Positions 1 to 8,004 of a DNA stretch of 32,073 nt are shown in pieces. Source of the DNA: Pseudomonadota bacterium (GTDB lineage Bacteria; Pseudomonadota; Alphaproteobacteria; Rhizobiales; Hyphomicrobiaceae); contig JAEXXM010000074.1 in NCBI GenBank assembly GCA_023405815.1, positions 1-32,073 on the forward strand, given 5' to 3'. Under the pieces are notes generated by a model. It saw nothing but the letters and a program-made list of their open reading frames with translations, did no database searches and was not told the origin of the DNA. Both the position numbers and the translations under genes were made by a program. Position 1 is the first letter of the stretch. Each line of letters opens with the position of its first letter.

Positions 1-1
1 T

Positions 2-511
2 CTCTATGCGCTCGACCAGCAGTTCGGCGCCTCGCTCAACACCATCTTCTCCACCCGCCAGGCAATCGAGGACTACGTGCTGCAGGCCGACCTCGTCATC
101 GGCGCCGTGCTCGTGCCCGGCGCTGCCGCGCCCAAGCTCATAACAACCGACCTCGTCAAGGCGATGAAGCGCGGCTCCGTCATCGTCGACATCTCCATCG
201 ACCAGGGCGGCTTCGCCGAGACCTCGCACCCGACGACGCACGCGAACCCGAGCTACGTCGAGCACGGCGTCGTGCACTACTGCGTCACCAACATGCCGGG
301 CGCGGTGGCGCGTACGTCCACGTTCGCCCTGAACAACGCGACGCTGCCATTCGTGCTGGCGCTCGCCAACAAGGGCACGGTGGCGGCGCTGCGTGCAGAT
401 CCGCACCTGCTCGCCGGCCTCAATGTCTTCGGCGGCAAGATCACCTACCCGGCCGTTGCCGAAGCCCTGGGCCTTCCCTACGTCGACCCGGTTCGCGCCA
501 TCGCCGCCTGA
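2..511 (+). CDS. ald: Alanine dehydrogenase, C-terminal part (5' end outside window)
   Basis: This is the last 169 codons of an NAD-dependent alanine dehydrogenase, which interconverts L-alanine with pyruvate and ammonia in the cytoplasm. The frame is open from base 2. Family landmarks are the stretch KRGSVIVDISIDQGG, where the family has a catalytic Asp, and the later NMPGAVARTST motif that contributes to the nucleotide/active site, followed by the usual C-terminal helices ending near LGLPYVDP. The family is about 370 residues long, so slightly more than half is missing to the left. A GC-rich inverted repeat (515-521 with 534-540) follows the stop, but no T-run follows it, so I do not call it a terminator. 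Identification is from recognisable family motifs. Confidence 0.93.
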   Translation, partial: LYALDQQFGASLNTIFSTRQAIEDYVLQADLVIGAVLVPGAAAPKLITTDLVKAMKRGSVIVDISIDQGGFAETSHPTTHANPSYVEHGVVHYCVTNMPGAVARTSTFALNNATLPFVLALANKGTVAALRADPHLLAGLNVFGGKITYPAVAEALGLPYVDPVRAIAA

Positions 512-708
512 CCCGGCGCGCAGGAAAGTCGCCGCGCGCCTTCGGGTTGCATCTCCGATCGATCGAAATTTGCGGGATTGGCAAAGGCTTACGCCAACTT
601 GTTATGCAAGCATTGATGTCGCTCTTCGCGCTCGGCATCCAGTCGGGCTAGATTGAAGCACAGGCGTATTGCGTGGGAACGGGCCTTGGCCGAGCGGATT
701 GAAAGCGC

Positions 709-1560
709 ATGCAGCTGATCATGAAGCTCGCGATGGGGCTCTTCGCCTTCTATGCCGTGATCGCGGTTGCCGCATTCGTGCTGCAGCGGCGCCTGATGTA
801 CTTCCCCGACCCGGACCGCGTCTCGCCGGCAAGTTTCAACCTGCCGGGTGTGAAGGAGCGCATCATCGACGCTCCCGACGGCGCACGGCTCATCTCCTGG
901 TATGCGCCCCCGGCACCCGGCCAGCCGACGATCCTCTATTTCCATGGCAACGCCGGCAACCTGGCGAGCCGCTCCGAGCGCGTGCGGCGCTACGTGTCGC
1001 GCGGCTACGGCGTTCTGTTCCTGAGCTATCGCAGCTACGGCGGATCAAGCGGCGACCCGAGCGAGCGCGCCAACGTCGCCGACGCCAAGCTCGCCTATGA
1101 CAGCCTCATAGAGGACGGCACCGATCCGGACGACATCTTCGTCTATGGAGAGTCGCTCGGCTCGGGCGTTGCCGTGCAGCTTGCCGCCGAAAACGAGATC
1201 GGCGGCCTCGTGCTCGATGCGCCGTATACGACCATCGTCGACGTTGCAGCGCTCGCCTATCCCTACCTGCCGGTGCGCCCGTTCATGTTCGACCGCTACG
1301 AGACGATGCGCTACCTTCCCCGTGTGAGAGCCCCGCTTCTCGTCTTGCACGGCGAGGCCGATCGCGTCATTCCCGTGGATATGGGTAGGGCGGTCTATGC
1401 CGCCGCTAACGCGCCCAAGGAGATCGTCACCTTCCCGCGCGCCGGCCATTCCGACCACCACGTCTATGGCTCATACGACGAACTGTTCCGCTGGATCGAT
1501 GCGGTGGTGAAGGGGCACATGCGCGAGAACGACCAGCGCATCGAGGGCGCCGCGCAGTAG
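709..1560 (+). CDS. Membrane-anchored alpha/beta hydrolase (YfhR/ABHD13-like)
   Basis: This 283-residue protein has one N-terminal hydrophobic segment (about residues 6-25, MKLAMGLFAFYAVIAVAAFV) followed by an alpha/beta-hydrolase domain. The oxyanion-hole motif FHGNAGN is at about residues 79-85. The nucleophile elbow GESLG puts Ser149 in place, Asp218 lies in GEADRVIP, and His247 lies in AGHSDH, so the catalytic triad looks complete. The architecture matches the YfhR/ABHD13/Bem46 group of serine hydrolases, whose bacterial substrates are mostly unknown. The domain would probably face the periplasm or membrane surface. The start at 709 has an alternative ATG 12 bases later. It stands alone between ald and the oppositely oriented rpsU. 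The fold and triad are secure; the substrate is not. Confidence 0.88.
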   Translation: MQLIMKLAMGLFAFYAVIAVAAFVLQRRLMYFPDPDRVSPASFNLPGVKERIIDAPDGARLISWYAPPAPGQPTILYFHGNAGNLASRSERVRRYVSRGYGVLFLSYRSYGGSSGDPSERANVADAKLAYDSLIEDGTDPDDIFVYGESLGSGVAVQLAAENEIGGLVLDAPYTTIVDVAALAYPYLPVRPFMFDRYETMRYLPRVRAPLLVLHGEADRVIPVDMGRAVYAAANAPKEIVTFPRAGHSDHHVYGSYDELFRWIDAVVKGHMRENDQRIEGAAQ

Positions 1561-1638
1561 TTGCGAAAGCACTCCCAACGACAAATGCACCCGCGAGCGT
1601 TTGCTCAGGGCGCATTCGGAAATCCGTCTTGGCAGTGA

Positions 1639-1887
1639 TTAGCGGCGCGGACCGGCAGCGGGAGCGGCAGCCGGCTTGCCCGGAAGCAGCCCCTCGCGCT
1701 GCGCACGCTTGCGCGCCAGCTTGCGGGCGCGGCGGACAGCCTCGGCCTTCTCGCGCGCCTTGCGCTCGGAGGGCTTCTCGAAATAGTTGCGGAGCTTCAT
1801 CTCACGGAAAATGCCCTCGCGCTGCATCTTCTTCTTGAGCGCCTTGAGAGCCTGATCGACGTTGTTGTCGCGGACGAGAACCTGCAA
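1639..1887 (-). CDS. rpsU: 30S ribosomal protein S21 (TTG start)
   Basis: This is ribosomal protein S21, a small subunit protein near the anti-Shine-Dalgarno end of 16S rRNA. The core LQVLVRDNNVDQALKALKKK and the following REMKLRNYFEKPSERK block are diagnostic. The start chosen is TTG at 1887, which gives the canonical M-QVLVRDNN N-terminus. An AAGGA element lies about 9-10 bases upstream of it. The frame stays open to a GTG at 1965, but that 26-residue extension is unlike the family. The product has 82 residues against about 70 in Escherichia coli; the extra length is a basic Ala/Pro-rich tail typical of alphaproteobacterial S21. It lies 151 bases downstream of purK in the same direction but probably has its own promoter. 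Confidence 0.94.
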   Translation of the reverse strand: MQVLVRDNNVDQALKALKKKMQREGIFREMKLRNYFEKPSERKAREKAEAVRRARKLARKRAQREGLLPGKPAAAPAAGPRR

Positions 1888-1987
1888 GCGGGTGCTTCCT
1901 TTGCCTGACCTTTTGACCAATGAAAAATGCGGCACTGGAGCGGCGGCGAGGCCACCGGCATCCACTCTGCCGTTGAGGATGGGCGCT

Positions 1988-2016
1988 TCACTAGCAAAAG
2001 GCGGTTAAATTGTCCA
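1988..2016 (-). promoter_or_regulatory. Possible sigma-70 promoter for rpsU
   Basis: On the minus strand, TGGACA (2011-2016) and TAGTGA (1988-1993) are separated by 17 bases, about 100 bases upstream of the rpsU TTG start. The -35 is one base off consensus; the -10 is poor. Found by eye and not tested statistically. Confidence 0.28.
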
Positions 2017-2038
2017 TCCGCGACGTGGGGAGGACAGT

Positions 2039-3127
2039 TCAGGCGCCTTTGGATAGCGGCGAGAGCCGGTTGACGTGCCCCATTTTCCGGCCCGGGCGGG
2101 CCTGGTGCTTGCCGTAAAGGTGAACGCAGGTCCCCGGCTCCGCCACAAGTTGCGGCCAGGCCGCCACGTCGTCGCCGATCAGGTTGGTCATCTGGCAGTC
2201 GGAATGCCGATCGGTCGCACCCAGGGGCCAGCCGGCTACCGCCCGGATGTGGTTCTCGAACTGGCCGATGGCGCAGCCGTCCATGGTCCAGTGCCCCGAG
2301 TTGTGCACCCGCGGGGCAAACTCATTGAGAAGCAACGGCTGCTCCCCCTCCCCGACATAGAACATCTCGACGCCAATGACGCCAACGTATCCCAGTGCGG
2401 CGGCAAGCTTTCCGGCGATCTCGCGGGCGAGGGCCTGATGTTCCGCGGGCAGCGCACTCGGCACCGTGGAGGTTCTGAGGATGCCGCCCTCGTGGTGGTT
2501 CTGCGGGATGTCGTAGAAGCGGATTTCTCCCGTGAGGCTGCGCACCAGGATGACCGAGACCTCGAACTTGAACGGCACCATGGCTTCCAGCGTCGCCGGC
2601 GCCCGGCCGATGGCCTCGAACGCCGCGCCGATGTCCCCGGCGGCGGTAAGCCGCGCCTGTCCCTTGCCGTCGTAGCCGAGCCGCCGGGTCTTGAGGATCG
2701 ACGGCACGCCGACCGTCTCGATCGCGGCGGCAAAGTCGTCAGCGCTCTCGACCGGCGCAAAGCGCGGCAGCGGCAGTCCGAGCGAGGCGATGAAGCTCTT
2801 TTCCCTGAAGCGGTCCTGCGCCACCTCCAGCGCCTTGAGGCCGGGGCGCACCGGGCGCACGCGTTCTACCGCAGCGGCTGCTTCAACGGGAACGTTCTCG
2901 AACTCGTAGGTGACGACGTCCGTCTCGGCGGCGAACCTGGCGATGTTCTCCAAGTCCTCATAGGGGCCGATGGTCGTCGACACGGCGACGTCGGAAGCGG
3001 GTCCCGGAACGTCGCTGTAGATGCGGCACTTGAAGCCGAGCTGCGCGGCGGCGACCGCGAGCATGCGGCCGAGCTGTCCGGCACCGAGGATGCCGATGGT
3101 TGAGCCGGGAGAAAGAGGCTGCGTCAC
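2039..3127 (-). CDS. purK: N5-carboxyaminoimidazole ribonucleotide synthase
   Basis: PurK uses ATP and bicarbonate to convert 5-aminoimidazole ribonucleotide (AIR) to N5-CAIR in purine biosynthesis. The 362-residue protein begins with the ATP-grasp N-terminal motif GILGAGQLGRML. It then carries the ATP-grasp segment LKTRRLGYDGKGQARL and the metal/ATP region LLNEFAPRVHNSGHWT, all typical of PurK, and its length is normal. The ATG at 3127 lies 9 bases after the purE stop, so purE and purK are very probably co-transcribed and the pathway steps are consecutive. Nothing looks degraded. Confidence 0.97.
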   Translation of the reverse strand: MTQPLSPGSTIGILGAGQLGRMLAVAAAQLGFKCRIYSDVPGPASDVAVSTTIGPYEDLENIARFAAETDVVTYEFENVPVEAAAAVERVRPVRPGLKALEVAQDRFREKSFIASLGLPLPRFAPVESADDFAAAIETVGVPSILKTRRLGYDGKGQARLTAAGDIGAAFEAIGRAPATLEAMVPFKFEVSVILVRSLTGEIRFYDIPQNHHEGGILRTSTVPSALPAEHQALAREIAGKLAAALGYVGVIGVEMFYVGEGEQPLLLNEFAPRVHNSGHWTMDGCAIGQFENHIRAVAGWPLGATDRHSDCQMTNLIGDDVAAWPQLVAEPGTCVHLYGKHQARPGRKMGHVNRLSPLSKGA

Positions 3128-3136
3128 CGGTGCCCC

Positions 3137-3631
3137 TCACCCATTCTTCGGGGTCTCGGCAACGCTCGCTGTGCGCGCCGCGCGATGCGCCTCGACGCGT
3201 TTCAACAGCTCGGCATCGCTTATCGCGAGGATCTGCGCCGCGAGGATGCCCGCGTTGGCGGCCCCTGCCTCGCCGATTGCCAGCGTGCCGACGGGAACGC
3301 CGGCCGGCATCTGCACGATCGAGTAGAGCGCATCCTGTCCGTCGAGCGCCGTGACGGAGATCGGTACGCCGAGCACCGGCAGCGGCGTCAGCGAAGCCGT
3401 CATGCCCGGCAAGTGGGCCGCCCCGCCAGCCCCGGCGATGATCACCTTGAGCCCGCGCGACTTGGCCGACTTCGCATATTCGTACATGCGTTCCGGCGTG
3501 CGGTGCGCGGAGACGATCCGCGCCTCGTAGGGAACCTTCAACTCATCGAGGATTTCGGCGGCCTTCCTGAGCGTCGGCCAGTCGGACTGGCTGCCCATGA
3601 TGATGCCGACTTGGGCCTTCCCGGTGCTCAT
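3137..3631 (-). CDS. purE: N5-carboxyaminoimidazole ribonucleotide mutase (class I)
   Basis: PurE moves the carboxylate of N5-CAIR, the product of PurK, to give CAIR. The 164-residue protein shows the class I signature set: GSQSDWPTL near residues 13-21, SAHRTPERM near 41-49, and AGAGGAAHLPGM near 66-77. These residues form the nucleotide/phosphate pocket and contain the catalytic His of the family. The presence of purK next door fits the class I, ATP-dependent two-step route. The start at 3631 has only a weak purine-rich element upstream. Gene order is purE then purK on the minus strand, with a small YdcH-family gene 145 bases upstream. Confidence 0.97.
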   Translation of the reverse strand: MSTGKAQVGIIMGSQSDWPTLRKAAEILDELKVPYEARIVSAHRTPERMYEYAKSAKSRGLKVIIAGAGGAAHLPGMTASLTPLPVLGVPISVTALDGQDALYSIVQMPAGVPVGTLAIGEAGAANAGILAAQILAISDAELLKRVEAHRAARTASVAETPKNG

Positions 3632-3776
3632 TTTTGCTGCGTCCGGCCGAAAGAAAGCGCGGGCTTACAGGAGCCGGGGCGCCAAGACAAGCGGTTTGTC
3701 GGGAAGCCGAAACGAGCGGGTTAACGGCGCCTGCGGGCTGGACTGCCTGGGGTCGCGGTCGCCGGGCTTGCGCCGA

Positions 3777-3983
3777 TCAGGCGATGATGTCGGGGAGGAG
3801 CTGATCCTCGATCGCCATCATCCGGTCCTTGATGGCGAGCTTCCTCTTTTTCAGGCGTTTGACCAGCAACTGGTCGGCGGATGCAGACTCTTCGAGCAAT
3901 ATGATCTGGTCGTCGAGCTCACGGTGCTCCGCCCTGAGCCTGACGAGTTCTTCCCGAAGCTCTCTCTCGTCGATGCGTTTCAT
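3777..3983 (-). CDS. YdcH/DUF465-family small coiled-coil protein
   Basis: This is a 68-residue, charged, fully helical protein. The central arrangement of an EH-rich helix, a short acidic turn, then VKRLKKRKLAIKDRMMAIED is the pattern of the YdcH/DUF465 family. Members are small alpha-hairpins whose role is unknown. I chose ATG 3983; an in-frame TTG at 3998 would add five residues, and neither start has an ideally spaced ribosome binding site. It points away from the second YdcH-like gene at 4246 and lies upstream of purE. Family placement is by pattern recognition. Confidence 0.8.
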   Translation of the reverse strand: MKRIDERELREELVRLRAEHRELDDQIILLEESASADQLLVKRLKKRKLAIKDRMMAIEDQLLPDIIA

Positions 3984-4245
3984 TGGCCGGCCGGTCAATG
4001 CCCCTCTTCAACACCGCGCGAGCGGCCGGACTATCGTCCTGTTCCCGCAAGATAGCAAGCGCTTGGCACGCTTGATGCTGTGCTTATGACGACTTTGTCG
4101 CTGGCTGCCCGAAGATAAGCTTCGCTACGGCGGGAGCTCCCATTTTCATCAAAAATTACGCGCCAAATGAACCCTTCTCAGGTTGGACAACGCCACAATC
4201 ATCTGGCACGCTGAGACGTCTCTTCAATATCCATGGAGGTCCATG

Positions 4246-4425
4246 ATGGCGCTTGCGGCTCACATTGCAGAGCTTGCGGAGAAGCACCGGCTTCTCGAGC
4301 GAAAGATTGAAGAAGAGGTCTGCCGCCCCGGTTCGGATGACCTGGAAATCCACCGATTGAAACTGGAAAAGCTGAAGCTCAAGGACGAGATCGCTCGTCT
4401 CAGCGACGGCGAGACACGGCACTAG
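4246..4425 (+). CDS. Second YdcH/DUF465-family small protein
   Basis: This 59-residue helical protein starts MALAAHIAELAEKHRLLERK and continues with LEIHRLKLEKLKLKDEI, matching the YdcH/DUF465 alpha-hairpin pattern. The start is ATG 4246 because GGAGG at 4235-4239 lies 6 bases upstream; the adjacent ATG at 4243 is only 3 bases away. The frame is open further upstream, but that extension has no family character. With the gene at 3777-3983 it forms a divergent pair of paralogues separated by about 260 bases. Function is unknown. Confidence 0.8.
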   Translation: MALAAHIAELAEKHRLLERKIEEEVCRPGSDDLEIHRLKLEKLKLKDEIARLSDGETRH

Positions 4426-4524
4426 TCTAACCCCTTGGCGATCAGGCGAGCGGCCGACGCTCGCCCACTCCCCAACGCGTTTACGCGCGCTGAATGCATT
4501 CGGCCGCAGCGAGTGCGATTGGGC

Positions 4525-6153
4525 TCACGCCTCTTTCGCCATCTCGCGCAGCTTGAACTTCTGGATCTTGCCCGTAGACGTCCGCGGCACCTCCGCGAAC
4601 ACGATGTGGCGCGGGCACTTGTACCTGGCGAGCCGGTCACGGCACCACGTCATCAGCTCGTCGGTCGTCGCTTCCATGCCGGGGCGCAATTCGACGAACG
4701 CGCACGGCGTCTCGCCCCACTTGTCGTCCGGCTTGGCGACGACCGCGCAATAGGCGACGGCCGGATGCTTGTAGAGCACGTCCTCGACCTCGATCGATGA
4801 GATGTTCTCGCCGCCCGAGATGATGACGTCCTTCGACCGGTCTTTGAGCTGGATATAGCCGTCCGGGTAGAGCACCCCGAGATCGCCCGAGTGGAACCAG
4901 CCGCCTTCGAATGCCTCGGCCGTTGCAGTGGCATTCTTGAGGTAGCCTTTCATCACGATATTGCCGCGGAACATGACCTCGCCGAGGGTCTGCCCGTCCG
5001 CCGGCACCCGCTGCATCGTCACCGGGTCCATCACCGTGAGATCCTCGAGCGCCAGGTAGCGAACGCCCTGGCGCGTGCGCTGGAACGCCCGTCCGGCTTC
5101 GTCGAGATCATTCCAGTCGACGTTCCACTCGTTGACCACCGCCGGACCGTAGGTCTCGGTCAGCCCGTAGAGGTGCGTGAGATGGAACCCAGCCGCCGCC
5201 ATCGCATCCATGACCGCCTGCGGAGGCGGAGCGGCCGCGTGGTTGAACGAGACGAGATGCGTGATCGGCCGCTTCTCCTCGTCGGTGGCATTGAGCAGCG
5301 TCGCCATCACGATCGGCGCGCCGGAAATGTGCGTCACGCGGTGCTCGACGATGGCGTCGTACATCGCCTTGGCGCGCACCCAGCGCAGGCACACGTGCGT
5401 ACCCGCCACCGCCGACAGCGACCACGGGAAGCACCAGCCGTTGCAGTGGAACATCGGCAGCGTCCACAGATAGACCGGGTGCTGCCCCATGCCGGCTTCG
5501 AGGTTGTTGGCGTAGCACATCAGCGCTGCGCCGCGATGATGGTAGACGACGCCCTTGGGGTTGCCGGTCGTGCCCGACGTGTAGTTCAGCGAGATCGCGT
5601 TCCACTCGTCCGAGGGCCACGTCCATTCGAACTCGGGATCGCCCGCGGCGATGAAATCCTCGTACTCGACGCCCGACAGCCGCTCGCCCGTCTGCGGGAA
5701 CTCCGGGTCGTCGTAGTCGACCACCGGAGGCTTCACGTTTGCAAGCTCCAGCGCCGCCTTCGAGAGTGGCGCGAACTCTCGGTCGGTGATGTAGAATTTC
5801 GCCTCGGCGTGATCGAGCTGGAAGGCGACGATCGGCGCATCGAGGCGGGTGTTGATGGTATGCAGGACCGCCCCCAGCATCGGCACGGCGTAGTGCGCCT
5901 CGAGCATCGCCGGGGTATTCGCCAGCATCACCGAGACGGTATCGCCCTCGCCGATCCCGGCTTTGGCCAAAGCCGAGGCAAGGCGACGGCAGCGGGCATA
6001 GAACTCGGCATAGGTGAAGCGCTGCTTGCCGTGGATGATCGCTAGGTGGTTCGGGTAGACGAGCGCCGCCCGCTGCAGGAACTGGAGAGGCGTCAGCGGC
6101 AGGTAGTTGGCAGGGTTTTTGTCGAGATTATCGTTGAACGGGTTGGAGGGCAT
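4525..6153 (-). CDS. Acyl-CoA synthetase (AMP-forming, AAE/DmdB-like group)
   Basis: This 542-residue AMP-forming ligase activates a carboxylic acid as acyl-AMP and then forms the CoA thioester. Visible motifs in order are TSGTTGNPKG (about 192-201, ATP loop), YGLTETYG (329-336), GWFHSGDLG (418-426) and the hinge KDRSKDVIISGGENIS (437-452). The adenylation lysine is K529 in TSTGKIQK. The N-terminus NPFNDNLDKNPANYLPLTP is characteristic of a group containing plant acyl-activating enzymes and the methylmercaptopropionate-CoA ligase DmdB. The substrate cannot be read from sequence: medium-chain, branched or methylthio acids are all possible. It is a single minus-strand gene with about 100 bases to the next gene. 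Confidence 0.92.
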   Translation of the reverse strand: MPSNPFNDNLDKNPANYLPLTPLQFLQRAALVYPNHLAIIHGKQRFTYAEFYARCRRLASALAKAGIGEGDTVSVMLANTPAMLEAHYAVPMLGAVLHTINTRLDAPIVAFQLDHAEAKFYITDREFAPLSKAALELANVKPPVVDYDDPEFPQTGERLSGVEYEDFIAAGDPEFEWTWPSDEWNAISLNYTSGTTGNPKGVVYHHRGAALMCYANNLEAGMGQHPVYLWTLPMFHCNGWCFPWSLSAVAGTHVCLRWVRAKAMYDAIVEHRVTHISGAPIVMATLLNATDEEKRPITHLVSFNHAAAPPPQAVMDAMAAAGFHLTHLYGLTETYGPAVVNEWNVDWNDLDEAGRAFQRTRQGVRYLALEDLTVMDPVTMQRVPADGQTLGEVMFRGNIVMKGYLKNATATAEAFEGGWFHSGDLGVLYPDGYIQLKDRSKDVIISGGENISSIEVEDVLYKHPAVAYCAVVAKPDDKWGETPCAFVELRPGMEATTDELMTWCRDRLARYKCPRHIVFAEVPRTSTGKIQKFKLREMAKEA

Positions 6154-6372
6154 GGCAGGCCGGCGCTCGCTGAAGGACTGCTGCGGAATATCCGCAATGT
6201 CGCAAAAACGCTAGCGAAAGCAACCGGCACGGGCAATGCCGATCTGCCTGCACAAATGCAGTGCGGTTATGTTGCTCCAATCCTCTGGAATCTTCACTGA
6301 CCCGTCTGTTGCAACGGAAAATATGGGGCTAGTCTGTTCCCCATCGCATGGTCTGCTTATTGGGAGATGGCC

Positions 6373-6456
6373 ATGAGCGAGCTTAAGCAGCAGTCGATCG
6401 CATTGTGGATCTTGCTGATGCTGCTCATCGTCGTAGTGCCGCTGGCACTCGAATAG
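6373..6456 (+). CDS. Predicted 27-residue single-span membrane peptide
   Basis: A short frame encodes MSELKQQSIALWILLMLLIV followed by VVPLALE. It has a polar N-terminus of about seven residues and then one hydrophobic span long enough to cross a membrane. GGGAG at 6362-6366 is 6 bases upstream of the ATG, a good ribosome binding site. It sits in the gap between the divergent acyl-CoA synthetase gene and the convergent trcR. No family is recognised. The combination of a start, spacing and a uniformly hydrophobic product favours a real small protein, but chance cannot be excluded at this length. Confidence 0.5.
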   Translation: MSELKQQSIALWILLMLLIVVVPLALE

Positions 6457-6557
6457 CGCTCAGTATCGAGATCGCGTCACGCCACGCGTGCGACGGGTGT
6501 GTGCCTAGTCGTGTGCCGGCCGTGCGGCTCCCCGCGGGGGGGAGCCGGCGCTCAGCG

Positions 6558-7301
6558 TTACTCCTGGTCTTCCTCGTCGCGGCGCTCGCCGCCGGAGAGT
6601 TCCTTGAGCTTGGCGAAGACGCGCGCCTGCTCTTCCTGCTCGGTCTCCTCGCGCTCTTCCTCGTGGCGCGGCTGCATGATCTCCACGCGCCGCTCCGCCG
6701 ACGTCGTCTCCTCGGTCGGCAGCAGGGTGCCCGCCTTCTCGACATCGGGCAGATCCTTGCGCTCGCGCTCCACCCGGCGCGCTGCCTTCTTCACCTCCGC
6801 GTCGAGGTCGATTTGCGAGCAAAGACCGAGCGTGACGGGGTCCTGCGGCGTCAGGTTCGGAGCGTTCCAGTGGCTACGGTCGCGGATCTGCTGAATGGTC
6901 GGCTTGGTGGTGCCGACGAGGCGCATGATCTGGCTGTCCTTCAGCTCCGGATGATTGCGGAGCAGCCACAGCACGGCGTTGGGACGATCCTGGCGGCGCG
7001 ACACTGGCGTGTAGCGCGGGCCCTTGCGCGTCGGCGTCTCCGGAACGACGACTTTCGGCTCGGCGAGGCGCAGCGGGCGCGTCGGATCGCGCTCGGAATC
7101 TTCGATTTCCTCGCGCGTGAGCTGCCCGGAGGTGACCGGGTCGAGGCCCTTGATCCCCTGCGCCACGTCCCCGTCGGCGATTCCTTTCACCTCTAGCACG
7201 TGCAAGCCGCAGAATTCGGCGATCTGATCGAACGTCAGCGAAGTGTTTTCGACGAGCCATACGGCCGTCGCCTTGGGCATCAGGGGTCTGCGATCGCTCA
7301 T
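6558..7301 (-). CDS. trcR: Cell-cycle transcriptional regulator TrcR (DUF1013)
   Basis: The 247-residue protein begins PLMPKATAVWLVENTSLTFD, then QIAEFCGLHVLEVKGIADG, the strongly conserved N-terminus of the alphaproteobacterial DUF1013/TrcR family. A second conserved stretch (AVLWLLRNHPELKDSQIMRL followed by GTTKPTIQQIRDRSHWN) looks like a helix-turn-helix-type segment. The C-terminal 70 residues are highly charged (Glu/Arg) and probably a flexible coil. TrcR is described as a DNA-binding regulator linked to the cell cycle in this class. GGAGG lies 9 bases before the ATG at 7301. It is alone on the minus strand, divergent from the MaoC gene. Confidence 0.9.
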   Translation of the reverse strand: MSDRRPLMPKATAVWLVENTSLTFDQIAEFCGLHVLEVKGIADGDVAQGIKGLDPVTSGQLTREEIEDSERDPTRPLRLAEPKVVVPETPTRKGPRYTPVSRRQDRPNAVLWLLRNHPELKDSQIMRLVGTTKPTIQQIRDRSHWNAPNLTPQDPVTLGLCSQIDLDAEVKKAARRVERERKDLPDVEKAGTLLPTEETTSAERRVEIMQPRHEEEREETEQEEQARVFAKLKELSGGERRDEEDQE

Positions 7302-7521
7302 GGGGGCTTAACCTCCGGCTTCCTGCGTCGGTCCGCAGGGCCAAGTATTTTGGGGCAACTGGGGAATGGGCGCCTTATAGACCTTGAGGGCCCTCGCGGC
7401 AACCCAACCCGTCGCACCTTGGTTGAGGCCCTGTTCTTGCACTCGTGTTGCTCGTAAGAAGCGGCGCGGATAGTGTCGCCGCCGGCCGCCGGGGCGGCAT
7501 GAGATCGGGAAGGGCTTAAGA

Positions 7522-7956
7522 ATGGGCGAGACGCCGAAGAGCGTTTATTTCGAAGACCTTAGCATCGGGCAGGAAGCAAGCTCGAGCAATACCGTGACGG
7601 CTGACGTCATCCGCGCCTTCGCCGATGTGTCCGGGGACCAGAATCCCGTTCACGTCGACGCCGACTATGCCGCCAAGACCATCTTCAAGGAACGCATCGC
7701 CCACGGAATGCTCTCCGCCGCCTACATCTCGGCAATATTCGGCATGCAGCTTCCGGGACCCGGCGCCATCTACATTTCGCAGACCCTGAACTTCAAGGCG
7801 CCGGTCAAGATCGGGGACGTCCTTGTGGCGACCGTGAAGGTTGCCGAGCTCATTCCCGAGAAGAAGCGGGCGCGCTTTGATTGCGTTTGCTCCGTCGACG
7901 GCAAGCCGGTGGTCCAGGGCGAAGCGCTGCTGATGGTACCCTCGCGCCCTGCCTGA
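7522..7956 (+). CDS. MaoC-family (R)-specific enoyl-CoA hydratase
   Basis: This 144-residue hot-dog-fold protein has the hydratase-2 motif: SGDQNPVHVD at about residues 37-46 supplies the Asp39/His44 dyad, and RIAHGML follows. Such single-domain enzymes (PhaJ-like) add water to trans-2-enoyl-CoA to give (R)-3-hydroxyacyl-CoA, feeding polyhydroxyalkanoate synthesis or other acyl-CoA pathways. An AAGGG element precedes the ATG. It lies about 50 bases upstream of ribF on the same strand and may share its transcript, although the functions are unrelated. Chain-length preference cannot be inferred. Confidence 0.9.
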   Translation: MGETPKSVYFEDLSIGQEASSSNTVTADVIRAFADVSGDQNPVHVDADYAAKTIFKERIAHGMLSAAYISAIFGMQLPGPGAIYISQTLNFKAPVKIGDVLVATVKVAELIPEKKRARFDCVCSVDGKPVVQGEALLMVPSRPA

Positions 7957-8004
7957 GCGGCGCGACCGTCGCATTTGAGCCCGTCCGGCCCCCGCGGAGG
8001 CACA

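Noticed and set aside
515..540. Inverted repeat after ald as terminator
   Set aside because: Seven-base stem with a 12-base loop and no T-run.
2075..3103. 342-codon plus-strand frame
   Set aside because: Antisense of purK.
4891..6045. 384-codon plus-strand frame
   Set aside because: Antisense of the acyl-CoA synthetase; Arg/His-rich shadow composition.
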